From contig JANFOG010000003.1 of assembly GCA_024336345.1 (NCBI GenBank), positions 310,001 to 374,000 on the forward strand: a DNA stretch of 64,000 bases, given 5' to 3'. This document shows, piece after piece, positions 50,053-60,919 of this stretch. The DNA comes from Mariannaea sp. PMI_226 (Eukaryota > Ascomycota > Sordariomycetes > Hypocreales > Nectriaceae). Position 1 is the first letter of the stretch, and each line of letters begins with the position of its first letter. Below the pieces are notes generated by a model. The model was not told the origin of the DNA. It saw only the letters and a program-made list of their open reading frames with translations, and did not search any database. The position numbers and the translations under genes were made by a program.

Positions 50053-50691
50053 TTATCGCTTGCCATACACTTGACAAAGCCTTCCCAGACTAATATCGTC
50101 AATGACCAAGGTTGCACCATAGTAATAATCGCCACTGCCACCAACAGAAATTTTCAGGACTGGATTTGCTGATGTAGGCGTTATAGTTACTCTTTCGGTT
50201 GCGTAGACACCTAGAGTCTGTCGTGGAAAGTTATTGGAGCTGACTTGAACACCATCAAGATAGTGGATGATGTCGAGGCCACCATCGTGAATGCCGGAAT
50301 CATCGGTGGTTGCATATGAGTACTGGAGTGTGTAGGGCTGGTTGGGCTTTAATCCTGACAACTGCTGGGAGATGCCATATCTCTGCGTATATTCTCTATT
50401 GGCAACATCGAAAGTACTGTATGAGAATTAATTAGAATGGGGGTGCTCGAGAAGGACAAGGGGCAGGGCATTCACTAACGCATAATGTGTGCCACTTTGG
50501 GCGTAATTAGCAATAGGAGTGTTAGCTACTATTGTGACGCCATCGTCGAGTTGCCATGGTGTAGAGTCGCCTTCAAAGTCGCCATCTTGAAGGATGTTTA
50601 CTGGGGAACAAATGTTGCAGGGGCCTGCTGAGGCACTCAAGAAGAAAGCCGAGGAGGCGAGAGCAAGAACGAGAGGCTTGAGTTGGACCAT
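50053..50691 (-). CDS. Small secreted CBM4/9-like (galactose-binding-fold) protein
   Basis: Exons on the minus strand are 50480-50691 and 50053-50416 (intron 63 nt), giving 191 aa. Residues 1-22 form a clear signal peptide (MVQLKPLVLALASSAFFLSASA). The mature start has a CNIC pair and then the CBM_4_9/CenC-type opening 'NILQDGDFEGDSTPWQL'. A jelly-roll-like series of strands follows, with GLKPNQPYTLQYSYAT, LDGVQV and the closing VIDDISL strand. Such domains bind carbohydrate or act as surface adhesins. There is no catalytic domain, so the gene encodes a stand-alone module of an apparently lineage-specific kind common in ascomycete secretomes. It sits 1.2 kb from the defensin-like gene on the same strand. 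Confidence 0.75.
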
Positions 50692-51919
50692 GATGAAAAG
50701 AGTGACGAGTAAAATTGAAAAAGAGAGAAAAAAGTATGAAGATGTTGGGAGACAGACTCATATTCAAATAGAAACGTCCATGATCAATTGATAAATAATA
50801 GGAGATGAAGGTCCGGATTGATTCTAACCGCAATTAGAGTGAGGCAGCACCAGACGCATTGAATCGTGGGGCTAATGCCAATAATTCGTCAATAATTCCA
50901 ATAATTCCCTTTAGAAAGACGACCAACAATGAACCGCTTACTAGGATGGTGACTCCTATCCGCTAGTCTAGGCTAATAGGGCTGGATCATTTACTAAGAG
51001 ATTTACGAAGTGGAACCGATCTCGACAGCGTCTGATTTTCATGCTGGGGGATATGCGCAGCGTCTCAATCTTATTATTACGTTAGGGTGTTTATCCTAAT
51101 AGGGCAGTTCATTTATATACTGCAGTTTCAACTACCATCTCGCAGAGGTAAGTTAAATCCGTGGGTCATGTACCGCACCAAAGCTATAGGGTATTCGATT
51201 TGAGCTCTACAACTAAGATACAAACCCTCTCAGTGTGTAAATTCCGGCGATATAGCAATGGTGTTACACAAAACACGGCCATTGAACTTTTGACAATTAG
51301 TTCTGAGGGTACCGGCTGGGAACCTTGGAAATACTTTTTGCCTGGAGTACTTCCCAAAGCAAAAAGGAATTACGACCTTGTCACTGGTAACCCTCCATTA
51401 ACAAGCAAGATTGGCAGAAGCAAGCTCACAACCGATAAAGGACTCTGTGAGCTCTTCTATCCTTGCTCTCTTGTTCCTTTTAATCATTAGCTTTGGATAC
51501 TTGTTCGTAGTCGCCTAGCCAGTTGTCAATATACATGTACTCGCTTCGGTCGTTACATTCTAGGCATATGCGCAAGGTTGCCCTAATTCCTGTGCTATCT
51601 TCTACTCAAGTTACACTCGGCTCTCATTTGTCTACATCAGATCCAAGGGGGTGACAGCAGAACTTTTGGCAGCTTCGACTTTGCGATTAACTTGATGAAG
51701 GAAGTTTTGAACCTAATGGGTATTGTTGGTTATTATGCAGCTGGCGCTATACACTATTGTCGCGTTGACAGAATATTCGAGAACAAGGTTGGGGACTAGT
51801 TACTAAGAGATTAGGGGCAGTCATATAACTATAACATAGTTTAGCATAAAGTTATCGAATGTCTTTGTTGACTATCCTATGTTGAGGTTCTGAGCTTGCG
51901 ACGGCGATCTAGTATTCCT
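50692..51919. other. AT-rich accessory tract with coding-like fragments
   Basis: The plus strand has a 109-codon open stretch at 51,161-51,490 (contains GVTQNTAIELLTISSEGTG and KLTTDKGLCELFYPCSL) without an ATG. Near 51.65-51.80 kb another stretch (SFDFAINLMKEVLNLMGIVG) is preceded by a CAG and closed by TAG. Both read like protein, but I could not join them in frame. They look like remains of a plus-strand gene of unknown family. Confidence 0.35.
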
Positions 51920-52170
51920 TCAGTTGCAAGAACAATATCCATCAAAGCTACAGCGCGCATTAACGGCCGCCCCGATAAACGATTTCAAACAGTACGGTAT
52001 ACAAGTGGTTTGGATGTCATCACCATGAGGATCGCATTTCTGTTCATGATTCAAACTAGCTTGTCCCTGAGATGAAGCCGTCAAGAGCTTACTGGTTTGG
52101 CGGAGACATCTGGTTTGGCAGCGACAGCAAGGCCAATAAGTGTGGCGTAGATAGCTAGCGTAAGCTTCAT
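51920..52170 (-). CDS. Defensin-like secreted six-cysteine peptide (CS-alpha-beta pattern)
   Basis: Two minus-strand exons, 52093-52170 and 51920-52039, separated by a 53-nt GT-AG intron in phase 0, give a 65-aa precursor. Residues 1-18 are a signal peptide (MKLTLAIYATLIGLAVAA), then a very short spacer (KPDVSAKP) ends exactly at the intron. Exon 2 encodes the mature part. Its only cysteines are C28, C39, C43, C56, C62 and C64, spaced C-x10-C-x3-C-x12-C-x5-C-x-C. The C-x3-C plus C-x-C pairing is the signature of cysteine-stabilised alpha-beta defensins, and the spacing is close to fungal/invertebrate-type defensins. The Gly normally two residues before C4 is Ala here, so the gamma-core is imperfect. 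A TATAAAA element lies 82 bp upstream. Expected to be secreted and antimicrobial; another CS-alpha-beta activity is possible. Confidence 0.65.
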
Positions 52171-52251
52171 CGTGTTTCCTGAAAGAATCTAGAGAGTATG
52201 CTGGAATAGTTTGGTGATTGGGAAGTCTCCCAGGATGGTGGAAAGGGGCAG

Positions 52252-52260
52252 CTTTTATAA
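52252..52260 (-). promoter_or_regulatory. TATA box of the defensin-like gene
   Basis: TTATAAAAG on the minus strand, 82 bp upstream of the ATG at 52170. A close match to a core TATA box at a suitable distance. Confidence 0.5.
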
Positions 52261-53494
52261 TGATTGGTTTTAAGGGCTACACATATTCATGTGTGTTTGG
52301 GACATTATTTAATATGTATGTGGTGCTTTATTTACTATCATGTGATGTGCAGAGTGTTCCTCATACCACAGCTATTTTGCATTTCGACTACCAAAGGGCA
52401 GCTTTCGAGACATTTCTTGTTTATATTCAATTGGCAGAGATAATGAAAAGTCGGTGAAGGGTATAGACTAGGTGAGTTCTGGTACCGTTTCTAATGCGAG
52501 AAGTACGTCTATCGACTCTCTCTCTCCACCTCCTTTTTGTGTTCCTTTCTTATTGTATTATTGCAATCCCATTATTATATCATAGCTTCCTCTTTCTGCA
52601 GACTCCTTCACACAAATGAGGCGCTAGGGTTGCCCTCAACTTCAACAAATGTGTACTCAAAAGGTAGGAGAAATAGGTACAAGATCCCGCCTTTTGCGTA
52701 TGGTTGGCAAGTTGTTCTACCCATTTCGCAGTTTGTCAACAGCTCACCAATCAAGACCAAGGTCATTAAAGCTTGGTTGGGTGCTGTCTTTGATTCCATA
52801 ATGACGAGTGGAAAGAAACAAGTTTCGGGCCGATCGCTTCGCAAGGTTTCTTCGCTCTTTTAATGGCCTTGTCTAAGACATCCTGCTGGATGGTTCGCAC
52901 GGGTGTTGCTACGGTCAGCTTGGTCAGCTTGGAGTTGCCCACCCGGACTATGAGGACTCTGAGAGCCAGTCTCATTGTCATTTGACCCGCTATAACTCTG
53001 ATTCATGGTTGTTGATACTTTGGAAGATACCCTCTACTGCTTGGTACGAGTGTACTCGAACATCTACAAAGGCCCTATACGACCTCGAGTTCGACCCTTG
53101 ACCTCGTCTTCGTTCTCTGTATGCCTAAGTAGTTCTGCCTGCCGCAGCTGGCAGTGACTTTATGCATGTGGTCGCATATTGATATTTAGATTGTGTGCGA
53201 GCCATATTCGGGCCAAATAAGCCATCCCAAATGACTGCAAGGGCGGACATTCGTTTCGCACTCCCCTTATACCGTAACCTTACGATCTAGGTATATTGTC
53301 ATGGTGTTATTGGGGTCACGTGACAATAAGCGCCTACCCGCCCATTCACGCCCGAAGCGCCCGCCTCTCATGGACCACCTTCCGCCACCCGTCATGGCGA
53401 ATACCGGACGACTCGCCCCGGAAATTTCCAAACAGGCCAATCCACCCCGATCATACACACTCATTAATTCAACCCAGCCATTGAGCTCGACACA
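52261..53494. other. AT-rich intergenic tract before mic19
   Basis: Both strands around 52.54-52.98 kb have overlapping frames with partly protein-like sequence, but no domain is recognisable and the coding strand cannot be decided. The last 200 bp are the presumed mic19 promoter and leader. Confidence 0.4.
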
Positions 53495-54235
53495 ATGGGT
53501 TCTGCCGAGTCGAAACCAGTCTCCGCGCACATGTGGAAGGCGTAAGTTCGCAATCAAGCGCCCTTTCCTAGCGACCGGAGCGGAAAATGGACTTTATGCT
53601 GCGGGCTTTTGGCTAACCGTCGCGTTTCCGATAATAAACAGCTCAGGGCCCAGCGGCATCTCACAAGATCTTGTCGACACACTTCAGTCCAGCAATGAGG
53701 TACATACTCAGAGCCTTTCCCCCCAAAACTTCCCAATCTTATTCCTCGGCTCTCTCTCCCTTCCCTCCTGTCTCCCAAGGATTTTGTTTTGTTCTTCTCC
53801 CTCTGCTACGCCCGGCCATATCGAAAATGATATCATCTAACTTTTTTTTTTCCCCGTTAGACCGATGTATCCCGAGCCAAGATAATCGAGACCCAGATCC
53901 AGGCCCGCGTGGCCGAGGAGCTCAAGAAGCTGCAGCAGCACGAGAACGACGCCCTCCGAGTCGCGCAGGAGAAGCTCTCCGGCGCCGAGTACAAGGATGA
54001 CGCCGGCCCCACGCACTACACCGTCAGCAAGGAAGTCGAGGAGATGCGCAAGATGCTCGAGGCCCGCAAGCAGGTGCGCCCGCTGCCCGAGGCCGTCGAG
54101 GGCGCCCGCAACGAGGTGATCCGCTGCCTGCGCGAGCACGACCGCCGGCCGCTGGACTGTTGGCAGGAGGTGGAGAACTTCAAGGCCGAGGTCAAGAAGC
54201 TAGAGAAGGGTTGGGTTGAGAAGGTTGTCTCGTGA
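53495..54235 (+). CDS. mic19: MICOS complex subunit Mic19 (Aim13/CHCHD3 family)
   Basis: Exons are 53495-53541, 53642-53699 and 53861-54235, giving 159 aa. The N-terminus MGSAESKP has a Gly2 suited to myristoylation, as in the family. A conserved SGISQDLVDTLQSS element and a long charged coiled coil (residues about 40-120) follow. Near the C-terminus is the CHCH-type motif C-LREHDRRPLD-C, a C-x10-C pair followed by WQEVENFK, which matches the single disulfide motif known for fungal Mic19. The protein sits in the mitochondrial inner membrane/intermembrane space and organises cristae junctions with Mic60. All three junctions preserve the conserved frame. Confidence 0.9.
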
Positions 54236-55319
54236 GCGTCCCTAAGTACAAGTTGGCACGCTTGGCGAAGAAAACAACATCGGGAAAGGGAAAAAAAGGA
54301 AGATCAAAGAAAGTAAAGAAGAGAGGGGGGGTGTGTGGTTTGGGCTTATAGAAAGGAAAGAAAGGAAAGAGCTGGCTGTAAGAAATTAGTTATTGATTGG
54401 TACCGTCCAAGGCCATGAGGACAGCCGGGGGGCAGCATGCGCAAAGAAATGAGCATCTTCGGAGGGAGAAGAAATGTTGCTGCCGTCGTTATCTGGCCCG
54501 TCGTCTGTAACCTTAGCGAATGAAGGGAGGACGGATGAGGATCAACTCGGGGATAAAACTCAGTTGAATAGAAAAACACAAATTTACGGTTATTAAAAAA
54601 GCCATTGGTTCTACTGAATTCCTGAGTGTGGTTTTAGAAACGTCTGCTTTATCAGCACCATTCTCGGGACTAAGATCGCCTCATGGTCTAGTATGCGTAA
54701 TCTTCATATGTGATCACTCAGCCCAAGAACTGGAAATCCCTCTTGCAACATGAGAGTTGCTGTCAGTCTTGTCACTATTATATGGTAACTCAATGAGAGC
54801 AATTGAATATAGGAACCCATTTCTTTCCCCTTGGTCTGAATTGGTCCAGACCATGTCTACTACTTCCTTTGCTACGAGGGTGATGATCAAGGCATTATCC
54901 ATGGACTTTACGTGGAAATGAACTTGAGGAGGGAGAAGATCGAATAGTATCTTCAAAAGAGGCAAAAAAGGACACAAAAAGAAGACAAAACATACAACAG
55001 CAGGGATTCCCCGGTCGTCACCGACCCGAGTACTAATCTGCCGCTTCTCAGCTTGACGCTCGGAGAGCAGACGGGATCCAGTATTTTCTGAGAGCTATGG
55101 TCGTATGTGATGGGGAGGCCATCTCGAAAGAATCAAAAGTGCACCTCAGCGGAGCCATGTAAGATATATCAAAACATAACGTAGCATTTAACATAGTAGG
55201 TGACGTCCTCCCCAAAAATAAACATGCCTGCCCAATAATGCAAGTCGAGAGTGCAAATAGAGCACACGCGCAGTGTGAATATGTTTTTCCCTGTATATTC
55301 ACCCAATTCCCCCTGCCGT
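54236..55319. other. Convergent 3' intergenic region
   Basis: Between the mic19 stop and the stop of the RNA-binding protein gene. AT-rich and purine-rich runs; minus-strand frames at 54.71-54.98 and 55.05-55.30 kb lack domains. No gene called. Confidence 0.5.
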
Positions 55320-58242
55320 CTAGCTCATCTGGTTATATCGCTCTCTTGCCTTATCCTGGACCGTGTTCAAGTAATCCGTATAGTTGTTCTTCGTCTTTCG
55401 CTCCGCAAGCTGCGCCGCATCTCCCAAGTTTCCACCGTCGGCACCCAGACCCACGCCCTCTTGGTATGCGTTCGTAGCTACAACCTCGGTGCGTCCATCG
55501 TTGTTCACACCCAGACCTGAGCCAACAGACCAGCCCATCTTGGCCAGCATACCTGCGCCCTTGGACTGCGCAGGCTTGGCAGGCTTTTCAGGAGCCGCCG
55601 GCTTCGGAGGTTGCTTGGCTTTATTGCTCTGTTGGCCAGGTGCTGGTTTTGTGGGCTGATTGAATGCTTCCCGTCTTTCCTTGGCCCGGTCTCGATATTG
55701 GGATCCTGATGACGTAGTATCTGGGTTCTCCTGTGCCTGCTTCTGAAGTCTCTTATCACGAGCGGCCAGTCGTGGTAGAGCCGCCTTGACTTGCTCCTCA
55801 TTTTCCGTGGCATTTCTGTGATTCCGAGACTTTTCGTGAATGTCAACCTCATCAACAGACTTGTATTTGCGCATGCAGATTAAACACATGAGTCTTTCTC
55901 GGTCGACGTAGGAGACAACAGTCTCGTTCGAGGTAGATTGACTTTGCGGCTTTTCTTCCGTCGCAGAGGTAGAGTTTCCCGCATCTGCATCTTGAGGAGC
56001 GCCCAGCTTTGTTGTTCCAGAGATGGAGATTTTGATAGGGCCTTGAGGTTTGGCGCCAGCCGCCGTGGATGCGGTTTTGGATAGCGATATTCTCACAGGT
56101 GTTTTATCTTGCGCTTTTTCTACATCATCGGCTGATCCTTCACCCGGCTTTCGGAGCTCATCTGCCTTTCGCTGCCACACGGCCAGCTGGCCACCCATGG
56201 CAACTGGCTTCTTGGTTGAAGGTCCACTGGGTCCCCCTTCTGCTTTTCTCTTTTTTGACTTCTTACCATCCCCAGTTTCATCAGTCGATTTCACGTCGCC
56301 AGTGGCAGGAGGTGCGGATGTCACCAGCTGTTGACTAGGATATGCATGAAGATCTCGATATCGAACTCGAATGTTTGGGTTCATGAGCGGATGAAAGGAC
56401 ATCCGCTCAATGGAATGCGAAACTTCCCTCGCTTCTGGCACAAATACACCCATATGAATGTTTGACACCGTGACCGGACAAGCTGAGATGGTGAACGAAC
56501 GTGATTTTTGGAACTTGGTCATCGCTGCCGTCGCATCTTCCAAGGTCCAGAACTCAACGAAGCCATACTTGAAGGACTCATCAGTGTTGACATTGCGCAT
56601 GAGAAATACTCGATGCAATGAGCCAGGTCGTGCTCCGTACCCTGCCGTGTTCCCTACTGGGGCCGTCGACTTGAGCTTTGGCGCTCCGTTAGAGGTGTCT
56701 TTGGTGGTTTCTGGCTTCTCGACCTCTAATCGCATCAGATCGTTTGCGAGCATCTCCTCAGTGACAAATGGGGCCAGCGGGTAAACGACAAGAATCTGGG
56801 ATGGAGTATCGGCAGCATCCGTGAGACCAGTCAAATTCTGCTGCCAGTTTGGAGCTTTAAAATTGGATAATCAGTAGGCACGTCGAGTACTGAGCAAAGA
56901 AGAATGCGGACTTACCAAACTGAGGGCTACCACAGATCTTGCATTTGGTCCGCGTTGGGTAGTTGGAAAAGTCACACTACGAATCGTCAGTCAGTGGCAT
57001 TGCCAACAACACGATAATAGACACAAACCGTAGTGCAGTCCCAGTTACCGCCAATGGTCGCCCGAGACTCCATCTCGTCACGGGCCTCACGGCTACGAGC
57101 ATAGTGTATGTATGCATTGATCTTCCCGTCTGGCACGTCATCAGTAGAATGCGCCAACTCAATAAAAAGCTTTGGGTAGTGCTCTCTCATGAAGGAAATA
57201 GCGTGATCAACTTCTTGGAACTGAACAAATGCCCGGCGATACCCTGTACTCGAGTCAGATACGCAAATCACACTGGCGAAAAAGGTTGGGCGGAGGCAGA
57301 AGTCCTACCCTTGGAAGTGGATACGCGAACGTCAAATGAAGGTAACTCGGCGGCGATGGTGGTGTTCAAAAGGTTTTCTCGCAGCTGCGATGTCGTTTAT
57401 TAGCCATTGCGAACCAGTGAATTGAAGTCGGGTCTCGTAGCATGTCCGGGTGGTGGCTTCGTTCCGAGCTAATGGACAAATCTCCTCAAAGCACCGGATA
57501 ACTGCTCTTGGAAAGCGAACCACTAGGCATGAGATTGCGGCAGCCAAAGGAGGCTCCATACACGACAAATCAACCGCAGATCGGCAGGGTACCAACCTCA
57601 CTCGACGATATGCTAAAAGGTAGGCCCTCGAGGATGATGGTATCACTTGGCTTCCCAGCGTCCCGCGTCAGGCTGCGCGAACGGCTCCTGTTGTAGCGGT
57701 TCGGAGACCGATTGTGGCCCGTTTGGTATCTTGAGCGCGAGCGATCATATCTGTCATCGTCATGCTGTTCCCGCCCATAATCACCATCTCCTTGGTATTC
57801 ATCGTCGTACATGCCGCTGTAATCGTGTTCGTCCCGGTTCCATGCGCCACGCGAGGCGCCGCCGCTTCTGGCTTCTCCTTGGTCATATTGACCATGCCGG
57901 TCGTCGTATTCCCTTCCGTAGCGCCTTCTATCATCACGATGGCTCGATTCTGTCTCCCTTCGTTCGTCGCGAGAAGCTTGCCTGGACGGAGATCTAGAAT
58001 GGTCTCGCTGTCCCGTGGGGAAGTTAGCTCTCAAGCTCAAATGATCCATGATGGTCCCATCTCGCAATGTTTAAAGCTTTTCGTAGGAATGAGGCGCGGG
58101 CTGTGTGCCATTTACCCTGCCGCGATCGGTAGCTGTCTTGTCGCTGATCGGAGGAATAGTTTTGGTCCTGGTTTGGGCTGTTCATCCTTCGTTCTGAATC
58201 TCTTTTGCGATCCGGGGATCGCATTCGATATTGGTCGTGCAT
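55320..58242 (-). CDS. RBM5/RBM10-like RNA-binding splicing factor with G-patch
   Basis: Minus-strand exons: 58116-58242, 57597-58027, 57309-57384, 57029-57243, 56916-56976 and 55320-56854, giving about 814 aa. Order of domains: RS/RD-rich N-terminus (1-165), RRM1 (about 170-280, starting at DTIILEGLPFSI), RanBP2-type zinc finger (NWDCTTCDFSNYPTRTKCKICG, about 279-300), RRM2 (about 325-440), a C2H2-type finger (LMCLICMRKYKSVDEVDIHEKSRNH, from 626), and a G-patch (about 735-780, GAGMLAKMGWSVGSGLG). This order is that of RBM5/6/10, components or regulators of the pre-spliceosome. The first intron's acceptor at 58028 is the only one that keeps frame, but a better acceptor with a CTAAC branch lies 23 nt downstream. 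The N-terminal model is therefore the least certain part. Confidence 0.88.
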
Positions 58243-58929
58243 GGTGCGCCAACCGGCACGGTATTCGAGAGTATAGAGACGATGAGGGATACTGGCGCCT
58301 GGAGAATACGAATCACGATCTGAAATGAGGATTTAAAGTGAAGTAGCCGACTGTTGGAAGATGCAACTATCAAGAGGCTGAGCCTGCTTTGAACAGGAAT
58401 TGGCTTAGTCATATTGGCTCCGTCACGAGCCCACCTATGGAGAAGTTCACCGAAGTTGGTGCCTACCCGGAATCCTAATATGTGAGGTAGTTTGCCTCAC
58501 AACGAAACCAGATTGTTTATAATAAGCCAAGTAGTAAAAAAGTATTTAAAAAAAAAATTAAGTATAGTGACTGATTTTCCACCATATGGGTGTATCCTGT
58601 TTATTTGGACAGTTTGTCACTATCATCTTCCCTTGCGCCAATTTCTTTCTCATCTCAGAAAGTGGACGCTCTGTTTACTCTGGACGAAAATGGAAACCTC
58701 CCTACCTAACTTAGCCCTCCCCTCAATATTATGAGGTACCTCCGCCTTACGGGTAGGTAGTCACTCTTGGTAGTAGTCAGGTACACACTCCCGCTGCCTT
58801 ATCTATTTGCTATATAAGTAATCCCTGCCCCGCTCAACTTCATACATATTCCGTCTCTGAGAGCAAGTGAAGCAACCAAAAGACGGTTCAAACAACATAA
58901 ACCTCTTTTCTAAGCACCCCCCGAAAGCC
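58243..58929. other. Divergent promoter of the RBM-like gene and mocs2b
   Basis: About 690 bp between two divergent start codons. On the minus strand, 26 codons directly upstream of ATG 58242 are open and Arg/Ser/Tyr-rich, bounded by an acceptor-like TTTCAG at 58320. They may be a further upstream coding exon or leader. TAGGTA/TACC motifs lie near 58.74 kb. Confidence 0.45.
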
Positions 58930-59535
58930 ATGTCGACGTTACAAAACTCCAACGGAACCCAAGAGATATGGGAAGACTCGGCTGAAGGGTGTTACGTTGC
59001 CCTCACTCATGATCATCTTGACGTCAAATCAATCATGGACCGAGTTCGTGACCCCGGCGCCGGCGCCATTGTCTTATTCGCAGGTAAAGAAAAAAGAAAG
59101 AAAAAAAAAAGAAACAGAAAATGTTTCTTGTCCCACATATTGAGACATTGTTCCTCGTCCGTCTTGCTAACATTATGCACCTAAGGAACCACAAGAGACA
59201 ACTTTGATGGCAAGCCAGTCAAAGAGCTCCTATATTCATCTTACCAGCCCCGCGCTCTAAAATCGATGCTGGCCATCACCAAAGACATCCTCACCAAGCA
59301 CAGTCTCAAGGGGATCGCAATGATACACCGCCTGGGCACGGTACCCATTGGCGAAGAGAGCATTTTGATCGCCGTATCGGCGCCACATCGCCAGGCTGCT
59401 TGGCGCGCTGGAGAGGAGGCGCTGGAGGAGTGCAAGTCCAGCGTCGAGGTTTGGAAACGGGAGGAGTTTGAAGGCGAAGAAGGTGTCTGGAGAGCCAATC
59501 GTGACGGTGCCAAGGGAACCAAGTATGAGTCATGA
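58930..59535 (+). CDS. cnxH: Molybdopterin synthase catalytic (large) subunit, MoaE/MOCS2B/CnxH type
   Basis: Exons are 58930-59083 and 59186-59535 (intron 102 nt), giving 167 aa, a normal length for the family. Visible signatures are GAIVLFAGTTRDNFDGKPV across the splice junction, YLYSSYQPRA-like LLYSSYQPRAL, the HRLGTVPIGEESILIAVSAPHR core, and VEVWKREEF with the conserved Lys pair that acts in thiocarboxylate transfer. The enzyme, with a small MoaD-like subunit (not in this window), inserts two sulfurs into cyclic pyranopterin monophosphate to make molybdopterin, which nitrate reductase requires. Confidence 0.94.
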
Positions 59536-60022
59536 GTGGTTATGGGATATACTATGCATGTCTCTTGTGGTATTTCGGCGTTTGGATTCAAAGGGCTGAA
59601 TTAGGGAATTGGATCGGGGATGATTTACAAGACACCCTCATGATACCTGAGTATGCAAACATCTGATGACCTGTTTTCTTTTTTTTCTTTTGTGAAATGA
59701 TCCTCCCTCTTGGGGTAGTATGAGTGACAGCCGAATGAATACGAAAAGCGGTGATGCAGTTAGTGTTATTACAGAGAGACAAAACGAAAAAGAAAAGAAA
59801 GAAGGGAGATTGGAAGAACAAGAAATATGCAGCTGTCATGAACTTTTTGTTCGAGCGATTCTCAATATAAATACCACCTCCCCCGACAGCTCAAACCCAA
59901 ATATCTCATCACTCTCATCAGCTTCCAACTTCCAACTACCTCTTCTACAAACACTCTTCCACTCCACCTCAACCACTTCACTTACGAGTTAACTCTCACC
60001 ACCACCAAAACAACTATTCAAG
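59536..60022. other. mocs2b 3' flank and hydrophobin promoter
   Basis: Includes a T/A-rich block near 59.68 kb. From 59.86 kb a TATA element and a CT/AC-rich leader run into the hydrophobin start. Confidence 0.6.
59866..59873 (+). promoter_or_regulatory. TATA box of the hydrophobin gene
   Basis: TATAAATA about 150 bp upstream of the ATG at 60023, followed by a CT-rich leader. This is typical of highly expressed fungal genes. Confidence 0.6.
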
Positions 60023-60406
60023 ATGATGTTCAACGCTCTTATCCTCTGCCTTGCCGCCGTCGCCGTTGCCGCTCCCACCAACTCTGGCAAGGGTGGCGAT
60101 GTCTGCGGTAATGGCAACACTGTTCACTGCTGCAACGCCGAGACAGCCAAGAAGTTGACCAACAAGGGACTCATCCCCATCGGCCTGGACCTCGAGAACC
60201 TTCTCGGTCAGTGCAATGAGGTCACTGTTCCCGTTATCGGTGTTGCCGTGCCTGTCAAGAGCCAGTGCTCCCAGCAAGCTGTCTGCTGTGGCAAGTCTGT
60301 GCAGAATGTAAGTTGTTCAGAAGCTATCCATATCGAAAGGGGGCTTCTTGCTAACCAGATATTTCAGGGCCTCGTCAACCTTAGCTGCACCAACGTCAAC
60401 CTGTAA
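60023..60406 (+). CDS. Class I hydrophobin
   Basis: Exons are 60023-60307 and 60368-60406 (60-nt intron, phase 0), giving 107 aa. Two adjacent ATGs are possible starts; the second would give 106 aa. Signal peptide about residues 1-17 (ALILCLAAVAVAAP). Eight cysteines of the hydrophobin pattern follow: C28, C36-C37, C64, C82, C88-C89 and C102, spaced x7, x26, x17, x5, x12. The two CC pairs and the long hydrophobic loop point to class I (rodlet-forming). The last Cys is on the short second exon. Such proteins coat aerial hyphae and conidia at the air interface and may mask surface antigens. Confidence 0.9.
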   Translation: MMFNALILCLAAVAVAAPTNSGKGGDVCGNGNTVHCCNAETAKKLTNKGLIPIGLDLENLLGQCNEVTVPVIGVAVPVKSQCSQQAVCCGKSVQNVSCSEAIHIERGLLANQIFQGLVNLSCTNVNL

Positions 60407-60919
60407 ATATGCACATACAGCACATAGACACTGGAGTTTTGGGAAATTAGAGATTGGTGTTGGAATGCCGAGGCTTCGGCCTTGAGTGAGGAAAAGGGGA
60501 GGTGTTGCATACGATTTTCGCTTCTGTCATCTGGCAAAAATCAGTTTATACAATTGTCTAGTATATCCTGTACTTTCGAACATAGCTTTCTTGTTAGCTT
60601 TAATGAGAATCACAACAACCGTTGGTTGATAACTTATCAATTTTCTGTTTCTGTATCCGCCTTCCTGGGTGGCAGCGCTATTCCTCCTCTATCTACCTAG
60701 CACCTCATGGCAATATCGCCAGTGCCGCTCGAAAAGAGAAAAAGGATATACAAAAACAGGGCAGACTAGACCCATCATGAAGGTCAACCCACGACTACCA
60801 AAGCTGTCTGTCCAAACTCCCAGCGCACAATCATGGGGCTAGTTTTGTATTGTTAAAGAAAAAAAAGAAAAATCAACGCCCCATTTTCCACATATCCATT
60901 AATCATTCATCTTAAGTTT
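60407..60919. other. 3' flank between hydrophobin and unknown gene
   Basis: Convergent 3' region with A-rich runs. No gene recognised. Confidence 0.55.
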
